This document shows, in pieces, positions 44,730 through 50,149 of a stretch of 50,149 nt of DNA (the stretch's first letter is position 1; every line of letters begins with the position of its first letter). Source of the DNA: Thermoflexales bacterium (GTDB lineage: Bacteria; Chloroflexota; Anaerolineae; J036; Brachytrichaceae); assembly GCA_019694215.1 (NCBI GenBank), contig JAIBCK010000012.1, positions 1 to 50,149 on the forward strand, given 5' to 3'. The notes beneath the pieces are model-generated. The model worked only from the letters and a program-made list of their open reading frames with translations. It did not search any database and was not told where the DNA came from. The position numbers and the translations under genes are program-made.

Positions 44730-46031
44730 ATGATTTCACGACGAAAACTCCTGGCTTCGATGGGGGCCGGCCTGGTGGGGCTGGGCGCACAACGGGCGCT
44801 CTCGGCCGCCGCGCGGTTGGAGCCGATTGCGCTGGCTGCGCCAAACGAAGCCCCGCGGGCCGTCACGGCGGTCTCGGGGCGCGTCATCGTGGTGGGCGGC
44901 GGGATGGGCGGCGCGACGGCCGCACGCTTTCTCAAGCGCTGGGGCGGCAGCCAGCTCCAGGTCACGCTGATCGAGAAGAACGCCAGCTACCAATCGAACA
45001 TTCTGAGCAACCTCGTCCTGACCGGGCAGCGCACGCTGAGCAGCCTGCAATTCAGCTACGCGGCGCTGCGCACGGCCGGCGTCAACGTCGTGCAGGCCGA
45101 AGTGCTCGCCATCGACCCCGTCGCGCGCACCGTGACGCTGTCAAACGGACAGACCCAGCTCTACGACCGGCTGGTGCTCTCGCCCGGGATCGACTTCGAC
45201 CTGCTCCCGGGCATGACCGACTACAACGACGTCGTGCATGCCTGGCAGGCCGGGCCGCAGACCACGCGCCTGGCCCAGCAGCTGCAGGGCATGCCGACCG
45301 GAGGCGTGTTCGTCATGACCATCCCGGCGGCGCCGTATCGCTGCCCGCCCGGGCCGTATGAGCGCGCCTGCGTGGTGGCCGACTACGTCCAACGGCTCAA
45401 GCCGGGCGGCAAGGTCATCGTCCTGGATGCCAACCCCAACGTCATGGCGGAGCGCCACACCTTCGAGACCGCCTTCGCCGGCCTGTTCGCGAACACCGTC
45501 GAATACCATCCCGGCGTCGTGATCAACAGCGTCGACGTGGCGGGGCGCAACATCGACACGAACCTCGGCGTCATCCACGCCGACGTGCTCAACCCCATCC
45601 CGCCGCACCGCGCGGGCAGCCTGGTGCGCAATGCCGGGCTGGCCAACGCCAGCAACGGGCGCTGGGCGGGCGTCGATGTGCTGACCTACGAGTCCACTGC
45701 GCAGCCGTATATCCACGTGCTGGGCGATGCGAGCGCGACCACACAGCCCAAGGCCGGTCACATCGCCAATGCCGAGGCGAAGGTCTGCGCCGATGCCATC
45801 CTGCACGTCATGGCCGGGGAGCCGGTCAACGCGGCCCCGGTGACGAACTCGGCGTGCTACTCGCCGATCACTGCCACCACGGCGTCCTGGCTCACGGCGA
45901 TCTATCACTATGACCCGGTCAGCAAGACGATGAAGACGCCGGGCCCGATGGAGGCCGACACGCCGTCGCTGGAGAGCTTCGCGAAGATGAATGGCTGGTT
46001 CGCCAACCTGATGAAGGACAGCTTCGGCTAA
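44730..46031 (+). CDS. fccB: Flavocytochrome c sulfide dehydrogenase flavoprotein subunit
   Basis: FAD-dependent sulfide oxidoreductase, 433 residues. The N-terminus has a twin-arginine signal (SRRKLLASMGAGLVGLG). The FAD-binding motif VIVVGGGMGGATAARFL is near 51-67. The redox Cys pair is Cys205 in APYRCPPGPYERA and Cys376 in NSACYSPI, matching the FccB family. The C-terminal domain has the FCSD flavin-binding arrangement. It oxidises sulfide or a related sulfur compound outside the membrane and passes electrons to the cytochrome encoded just upstream. AAGGGGGA precedes the ATG. Sulfide as substrate is inferred from family. Confidence 0.88.
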   Translation: MISRRKLLASMGAGLVGLGAQRALSAAARLEPIALAAPNEAPRAVTAVSGRVIVVGGGMGGATAARFLKRWGGSQLQVTLIEKNASYQSNILSNLVLTGQRTLSSLQFSYAALRTAGVNVVQAEVLAIDPVARTVTLSNGQTQLYDRLVLSPGIDFDLLPGMTDYNDVVHAWQAGPQTTRLAQQLQGMPTGGVFVMTIPAAPYRCPPGPYERACVVADYVQRLKPGGKVIVLDANPNVMAERHTFETAFAGLFANTVEYHPGVVINSVDVAGRNIDTNLGVIHADVLNPIPPHRAGSLVRNAGLANASNGRWAGVDVLTYESTAQPYIHVLGDASATTQPKAGHIANAEAKVCADAILHVMAGEPVNAAPVTNSACYSPITATTASWLTAIYHYDPVSKTMKTPGPMEADTPSLESFAKMNGWFANLMKDSFG

Positions 46032-46040
46032 CGCACGACG

Positions 46041-46697
46041 TCAACGGATCGGCTCGGGCGTGCCCAGCACCGGTGTGGTCTGCGCAACGTAGCGTTGCAG
46101 GATGGCGTAGGGCAGGGCGGCGACCTCGCGCAGCTCGTTGGCCGTGCCACCGGCATACACGCGCAGGTCGGCGGCGTAGCCGGTCACATGGATGCCAAAG
46201 CTCTCGCACAGCAGCAGCGCGCGTGGCAGGTGGAAGCGCTGCGTGACGAGCACGGCCTGGTTCAGACCGAAGATCGCGCGGGCGCGGTAGCAGGTGTCAT
46301 ACGTGCTGCGCCCGGCGTAGTCCAGCACGATGTCTTCGTCGCGCACGCCCAGCCGCAGCGCCACCTGGCGCATCGCCTCGGGCTCGTTGTAGTCGATGAA
46401 GCGGTTGTCGCCGCTCATCAGCAGCTTGCGCACCTTGCCGGCGCGATAGAGCTCAACGGCGCGGGCGACGCGGTCCTGCAGGATCGGCGTGGCGATGCCG
46501 TTGCGGACCGCTGCGCCAAAGACGATGGCAACCGGCGCGCTGGAGGCCTGTGGCGCGTCCTGCGCGATGCGCCCGGCGGTCCCGGCAACGGCCGCGATTC
46601 GGACGACGCCCAGCACCCACAAGCCATACAGGCCGAGACCCAGGGCGAGTCGAAACAGCCGTGCCAGGGTGCGCAGCACGGGTCGGCGCCGTCTCAT
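46041..46697 (-). CDS. YdcF/SanA-like DUF218 membrane protein
   Basis: About 218 residues. A basic start (MRRRRPVLR) leads to one membrane segment (about 12-38), then a DUF218 domain facing outward. IVFGAAVRNGIATPILQDRV and LLMSGDNRFIDYNEPEAM are typical of the SanA/ElyC group, and LVTQRFHLPRALLL is the conserved second motif. Members are linked to envelope integrity and carrier-lipid metabolism; the reaction is not established. The ATG overlaps the cytidine deaminase stop (ATGA). Confidence 0.85.
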   Translation of the reverse strand: MRRRRPVLRTLARLFRLALGLGLYGLWVLGVVRIAAVAGTAGRIAQDAPQASSAPVAIVFGAAVRNGIATPILQDRVARAVELYRAGKVRKLLMSGDNRFIDYNEPEAMRQVALRLGVRDEDIVLDYAGRSTYDTCYRARAIFGLNQAVLVTQRFHLPRALLLCESFGIHVTGYAADLRVYAGGTANELREVAALPYAILQRYVAQTTPVLGTPEPIR

Positions 46698-47167
46698 TCG
46701 CCGTCGCGCAGCCGGAAGCCACCCGGCAGCAGCGCGTCGCTCGACGTCACGCGGTAGCGGCCCCTGGCATCGGCGACCACGACCGTGATGTCGCGCGCGG
46801 TGGCGAACTCGTGGATGATCTGGCGGCAGGCCCCGCACGGGGTGCCGCCGTCCTCGGTAATCACGGCGATGGCGACGAAGTCGCGCACGCCCTCGCTGAT
46901 CGCCTTGCCGATGGCGATGCGTTCCGCGCACTGGGTCATGCCAAACGAGGCGTTCTCGACATTGCAGCCGGCGAAGATCTCCCCGTTCGCGGTGAGCAGG
47001 GCGGCGCCGACCTGATAGTGTGAGTAGGGCGCATAAGCCAACGCACGAACCTGACCCGCGACCGACAGCAGAATCTGGATGGTCTCGGGATCAAGCGTGG
47101 CGCTCTTCGCGCGCGTCTTCGCGGTCGTCGCCTTCTTCGCTTTCCGGGGCGGGTTTCGGGTCGGCAT
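46694..47167 (-). CDS. cdd: Cytidine deaminase
   Basis: Zinc hydrolase converting cytidine and deoxycytidine to the uridine forms in pyrimidine salvage; 157 residues. Signature: YSHYQVGAALL, GCNVENASFG, CAERIAIG (zinc Cys and catalytic Glu) and TPCGACRQ (two zinc Cys). The first 25 residues form a Lys/Arg/Thr-rich extension not usual in the family. That extension is encoded within the end of the upstream CBS-domain gene (77-bp overlap). No later start codon gives a better N-terminus. The next gene overlaps by ATGA. Confidence 0.93.
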   Translation of the reverse strand: MPTRNPPRKAKKATTAKTRAKSATLDPETIQILLSVAGQVRALAYAPYSHYQVGAALLTANGEIFAGCNVENASFGMTQCAERIAIGKAISEGVRDFVAIAVITEDGGTPCGACRQIIHEFATARDITVVVADARGRYRVTSSDALLPGGFRLRDGE

Positions 47168-48416
47168 GGGTGGCCTTCACTTTGCCGATGCGTCGGTCGC
47201 TGACGGCGAGCACTTCGAGCACAACGCCGTCATAGCGCACCGTGGCACCGACGCTTGGGATTTCTCCCAGTTGATCCATGATGAAGCCGGCGATCGTGTC
47301 GCTGTCATCGGTTGGCAGCTCAGACTTCATCAACTCGTTGACATCGTCGATGGACATCCCGGCATCGAGCATGTAGCCACGGCCGTCCTCGAGCGCCACG
47401 TAGTCGGGCTCCTCGGTGTCGTACTCGTCCTGGATCTCGCCGACGATCTCCTCGAGGATGTCCTCGATCGTCACCAGCCCGGCCGTGCCGCCGTATTCAT
47501 CCACGACGATGGCGACGTGCACGCGGTTGGCCTGCATCTCCTGCAGCAGCGCGTTGACGGGTTTGGCCTCGGGGACGAAGTAGGCCTTGCGGGCAATCGT
47601 GTCGAGTCCGGGCGAATCACCGTCGCGCAGCACGCGCAGCAGGTCCTTGCCATACAGCATCCCGACGATGTCGTCGATGGTCTCACGGTAAAGGGGGACA
47701 CGCGAATGCCCGCTCTCGATGATCGTGTCAAGTGCCTCGCGCAGTGGCGCCGTCACATCCAGGGCGATGATGTCGATGCGCGGCAGCATCACCTCGCGGG
47801 CGATGGTATCGCCAAAGTCGAGGACGGAGAGGATCATCGCCTTCTCCTCCTCCTCGATCACGCCCTCCTCCTGGCCGGCATCGACGATGCTCTTGATCTC
47901 CTCCTCGGTGGCCACGGCCGCGTTGGCGCGGCGGTGCCCGCCAAGCGGCATCGAGAGCAGGTTGCTCAGCCAGATGGCCAGCCGGACGAGCGGGGCCAGC
48001 AGGATGCTCGCCACCTGCATCGGGCGCACGGTGGCCAGGGCGATGGGCTCGGCGTAGCGCGCGGCCAGCGTCTCGGGCACCAGGCGCCCGAGCACGAACA
48101 GAATCATAACGGTCAAAAACAACACCACGGCATACGCGGCGAGGTTGACGACCTCGGCGCTGACCGCACCCCCGACCAGCGAGGCGAGGCCATCGCGCAG
48201 CAGGGGCACGAAATCGAGCGCGGCCACGGCCGCGGCCGCCCATGAGCCAAAGGTGGCGCCCAGCTCGGCCGTCGCCAGGAGCTGGCTCGAGTTTTCGGCC
48301 AGCTGATGGATCACCCGCGCCGTGGCATCACCGCGTTCCTCGAGCTCGTCGAGGCGCGACTTGCGCATGTTGATCAGCGCCCCGCGGGCGAGCGCAAAGA
48401 ACGCTCGCATCGCCAC
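47091..48416 (-). CDS. CNNM/CorC-type membrane protein with CBS domains
   Basis: HlyC/CorC-family protein, 441 residues as written. The order is CNNM (DUF21) membrane domain (about 1-170), a CBS pair (about 195-330, REVMLPRIDIIAL and VHVAIVVDEYGGTAGLVTIED in two parts: VHVAIVVDEYGG, TAGLVTIED), and a CorC/HlyC C-terminal domain (about 345-425). Probably involved in divalent cation (Mg/Co) transport or its control. GTG 48416 is the first standard start, but it cuts the first membrane helix. In-frame codons upstream (to about 48452) encode LAISILLFALAVAM, which would complete it, preceded by AAGAGGAAG and a CTG. The true start is therefore uncertain. The glmU stop lies in this overlap. Confidence 0.9.
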   Translation of the reverse strand: MAMRAFFALARGALINMRKSRLDELEERGDATARVIHQLAENSSQLLATAELGATFGSWAAAAVAALDFVPLLRDGLASLVGGAVSAEVVNLAAYAVVLFLTVMILFVLGRLVPETLAARYAEPIALATVRPMQVASILLAPLVRLAIWLSNLLSMPLGGHRRANAAVATEEEIKSIVDAGQEEGVIEEEEKAMILSVLDFGDTIAREVMLPRIDIIALDVTAPLREALDTIIESGHSRVPLYRETIDDIVGMLYGKDLLRVLRDGDSPGLDTIARKAYFVPEAKPVNALLQEMQANRVHVAIVVDEYGGTAGLVTIEDILEEIVGEIQDEYDTEEPDYVALEDGRGYMLDAGMSIDDVNELMKSELPTDDSDTIAGFIMDQLGEIPSVGATVRYDGVVLEVLAVSDRRIGKVKATHADPKPAPESEEGDDREDAREERHA

Positions 48417-48445
48417 GGCGAGCGCAAACAGGAGAATCGAAATCG

Positions 48446-49825
48446 CTAACAGGGTTCTTCCTCTTGTGACTGAACGGGTTTGGCCGGCAGGGGCCGCGCC
48501 GGCACACCGGCGACGCGCGCGCCGGGCGGCACATCGCGCGTGACGACCGAGCCGGCCCCGGTCAACGCGCCCGCGCCAACATTGACCGGCGCAACCAGCA
48601 TGGTATCCGATCCCACCAGCGCGCCCGCGCCGACGGTGGTCCGGTGCTTGTGCGTGCCATCGAAATTGCAGGTGACGACGCCGGCGCTGATGTTCGCCCC
48701 GGCGCCGACCTCGGCATCGCCGACATAGCTGAAGTGGCCCATCTTGACGCCCTCGGCCAACGTGCTGGCCTTGACCTCGGCGAAGTTACCAAGGTGCACG
48801 TCCGGGCCGAGCACCGCGTCGCCGCGGATGCGCGAGAACGGGCCCATGCGCGCGCCGGCTTCCAGGCGGGAGGCCTCGACGACGGATTGCAGCACCACGC
48901 AGTTCGGGCCGATCTGCGCATCGACCAGCACGCTGTTGGGGCCGATCACGCTGCCGGCCTCGACGCGGGTGGTGCCGCGCAGGTGTGTGTTGGGTTCGAG
49001 CGTGACGTTCGCGGCCAGCACGACGTCGTCGTCGATGTAGGTGGTGGCCGGGTCGATCATCGTCACGCCCTTCAACATCCAGGTCTTGTTGATGCGCCGG
49101 CGCAGGGCGGCGTCGGCGTCGGCCAGGTCGGCGCGGGTGTTGATGCCGATGAAGGCGTCGGCGTCCTCGCTTGGCGTGGCGATGACCTCGCGGCCATCGG
49201 CCACGGCCAGCCCGACCAGGTCGGTCAGGAAATACTCGCCCTTGCGTGGGTTGGGCGTGATGCGGGCCAGGGCCGGCCACAGCCAGGCCGCGTCAAAGCA
49301 GTATAGCCCAACGTTGAGTTCCCGGATGCGGCGCTGTTCGGGCGTGGCGGCGACCTCCTCGACGATCTCGCGCACGGTGCCGTTGGCATCGCGCACGATG
49401 CGGCCGAAGCCGCGCGGGTTGTCGGCCAGCAGGGTGACCATGGCGATGGCGGCTCCGCGCTCGGCCCGCGCCGCGCTAAGTGCGCGCAGCATCTCGGGGG
49501 GGAGCAGGGGCATGTCGCCATACAACACGGAGACGGCGTCACCGCCCAGCGCGCGCGCGGCCGCCTCGGCGGCCATCACGGCGTGGCCGGTGCCGAGGGG
49601 CGGCGATTGCAGCGCGTAGTGCAGGTCCGGGCCGAGGGCGGCGGCGATGGGGCCGGCCGTCTCCGGGCTGACCACGACGATGGGCGTCTGGCCGTGGGCA
49701 GCAATGGCGACGTCGATAGCGCGGCGGAGCAGGCTCTTGCCGCGCACGGTGAAGAGCGGCTTCGGCAGGTCCGAAACCATGCGGGTGCCTTTGCCGGCAG
49801 CCAGGACGATGGCGGTCGTTGTCAT
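48446..49825 (-). CDS. glmU: Bifunctional UDP-GlcNAc pyrophosphorylase / GlcN-1-P acetyltransferase
   Basis: Makes UDP-GlcNAc for peptidoglycan and other glycans; about 459 residues. The N-terminal nucleotidyltransferase has the signature LAAGKGTRM and LYGDMPLL. The C-terminal left-handed beta-helix acetyltransferase (about 240-440) shows hexapeptide repeats, with SYVGDAEVGAGANISAG and TVGAGALVGSDTMLVAPV. Both halves look complete. ATG 49825 (MTTTAIVLAAGKG) is chosen; the upstream extension would be encoded in the tRNA terminator. It heads a four-gene minus-strand unit with the CNNM, cdd and DUF218 genes. Confidence 0.95.
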   Translation of the reverse strand: MTTTAIVLAAGKGTRMVSDLPKPLFTVRGKSLLRRAIDVAIAAHGQTPIVVVSPETAGPIAAALGPDLHYALQSPPLGTGHAVMAAEAAARALGGDAVSVLYGDMPLLPPEMLRALSAARAERGAAIAMVTLLADNPRGFGRIVRDANGTVREIVEEVAATPEQRRIRELNVGLYCFDAAWLWPALARITPNPRKGEYFLTDLVGLAVADGREVIATPSEDADAFIGINTRADLADADAALRRRINKTWMLKGVTMIDPATTYIDDDVVLAANVTLEPNTHLRGTTRVEAGSVIGPNSVLVDAQIGPNCVVLQSVVEASRLEAGARMGPFSRIRGDAVLGPDVHLGNFAEVKASTLAEGVKMGHFSYVGDAEVGAGANISAGVVTCNFDGTHKHRTTVGAGALVGSDTMLVAPVNVGAGALTGAGSVVTRDVPPGARVAGVPARPLPAKPVQSQEEEPC

Positions 49826-49855
49826 GTCAGTCAAGCGGCCCGTCTTTCCGGGGCC

Positions 49856-49902
49856 GAAAACGGATGAAGGCGGAAGGATACGCCATCCTTCCGCCTTCAT
49901 CC
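49856..49902 (-). terminator. Terminator of tRNA-Gln transcript
   Basis: Perfect 18-bp stem (49862-49879 with 49885-49902), 5-nt loop, followed on the minus strand by GTTTTC. It lies between the tRNA and glmU. Confidence 0.85.
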
Positions 49903-49916
49903 TTCCACATTCAAAG

Positions 49917-49988
49917 CTGGGGAGGCTGGATTTGAACCAACGATTACCTGATCCAGAGTCAGGTGCCTTACCACTTGGCCACTCCCCA
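49917..49988 (-). tRNA. tRNA-Gln (anticodon CTG)
   Basis: 72-nt cloverleaf on the minus strand. Acceptor stem TGGGGAG/CTCCCCA with U1-A72 as usual for glutamine tRNAs, discriminator G73, D-arm GCCAAGTGGTAAGGC, anticodon stem CCTGA/TCAGG with loop CTCTGGA, giving anticodon CTG, and T-loop GGTTCAAATCC. The 3' CCA is not encoded. It has its own -10 box and terminator. Confidence 0.95.
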
Positions 49989-49999
49989 ATGCGGCAAGC

Positions 50000-50005
50000 A
50001 TTTTA
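50000..50005 (-). promoter_or_regulatory. -10 box TAAAAT of tRNA-Gln
   Basis: TAAAAT on the minus strand, 11 nt before the tRNA 5' end. Confidence 0.5.
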
Positions 50006-50037
50006 CCATGGCGGAGTGCCGTAGGGTGCATCCGGCA

Positions 50038-50149
50038 TTAGGGGTGAGTGCGACGCCAGAAATCGGCATACGAGCCGCTGAGCTCGGCCATGTGGAAGGG
50101 AAGGAGGTTGGAAATGCCCTGCCTCGACCATTGCATGCCCGAGCTGGCG
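50038..50149 (-). CDS. C-terminal tail of a possible transposase (partial)
   Basis: An open frame entering from the right edge ends at TAA 50038, leaving 36 residues. The visible tail has GMQWSRQGISNLLPFH and SGSYADFWRR. From memory, this resembles the conserved C-terminus of ISKra4/UPF0236-type transposases (Gly-x-x-Trp-Ser, then a Leu-rich helix and Trp). That is a weak match on a short fragment and could be another family. The gene lies upstream of the tRNA promoter, 33 bp from its -10 box. Confidence 0.4.
   Translation of the reverse strand, partial: ASSGMQWSRQGISNLLPFHMAELSGSYADFWRRTHP

Overview
The window is a dense, GC-rich bacterial chromosome segment: about 47 protein genes on both strands, one tRNA, and very short intergenic gaps. 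The best guess for the host is a member of the Chloroflexota. The supporting signs are surface proteins with long Thr/Pro linkers (PD40, LysM and peptidyl-prolyl isomerase proteins), a large coiled insertion in RpoC, a MoaD-related module of the kind I recall from Thermus, homospermidine synthase, and a Gram-positive-type LexA-like box at uvrC. This rests on gene content read by eye, not on a tree.

Layout. 1-251: three tandem copies of a 69-bp repeat. 252-2188: two oligopeptide/dipeptide ABC permease genes, followed by a 388-bp repeat-rich gap holding a diverged copy of the same repeat. 2577-5525 (minus): lysC then der. 5590-12300 (plus): MFS transporter, methyltransferase, homospermidine synthase, a membrane-anchored PD40 protein and an M20 peptidase. 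12336-16504 (minus): a heme-copper-oxidase-like membrane protein, a Crp/Fnr regulator, the DUF47/PiT phosphate-uptake pair and a DUF385 protein. 16597-22907 (plus): rpoC without an adjacent rpoB, with a structured leader, then an anchored lectin-like protein and scpA. 22863-27443 (minus): a glycosyltransferase, an SDR enzyme, uvrC and a two-part MoaD-related locus. 27461-36835: mostly envelope and polyprenol functions (GT39-like, two GT2 enzymes, polyprenyl diphosphate synthase, phosphohexomutase, YvcK-like) with rnhB, tatD and a methyltransferase. 36894-41312: an SCO1-like protein (plus), then minus-strand RsmI, an S1-domain protein, a parvulin lipoprotein and an ECF sigma factor with a small membrane partner. 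41363-46031: a GT2 enzyme, a zinc-ribbon/LysM membrane protein, an HD protein and an fccAB-type sulfide dehydrogenase pair. 46041-49825 (minus): glmU, a CNNM/CBS transporter-like protein, cytidine deaminase and a DUF218 protein. 49917-49988: tRNA-Gln(CTG) with its own promoter and terminator. The right edge carries the tail of a possible transposase.

Shared logic. Many genes have a TANNNT -10 box ending only 7-12 nt before the start codon and no Shine-Dalgarno sequence, so leaderless or near-leaderless transcription looks common here. Genes inside operons instead overlap (ATGA, GTGA, TTGA) or carry GGAGG-type ribosome binding sites. The window mixes housekeeping (RNA polymerase, repair, ribosome maturation, amino-sugar and lysine/threonine precursors) with cell-surface glycan building and a periplasmic sulfide-oxidising redox pair. 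No CRISPR array, prophage or complete insertion sequence was seen. The less ordinary parts are the rpoC leader, the split MoaD-related locus, the LexA-like box at uvrC, the altered G4 motif in Der, and the 69-bp repeats around the permease genes.
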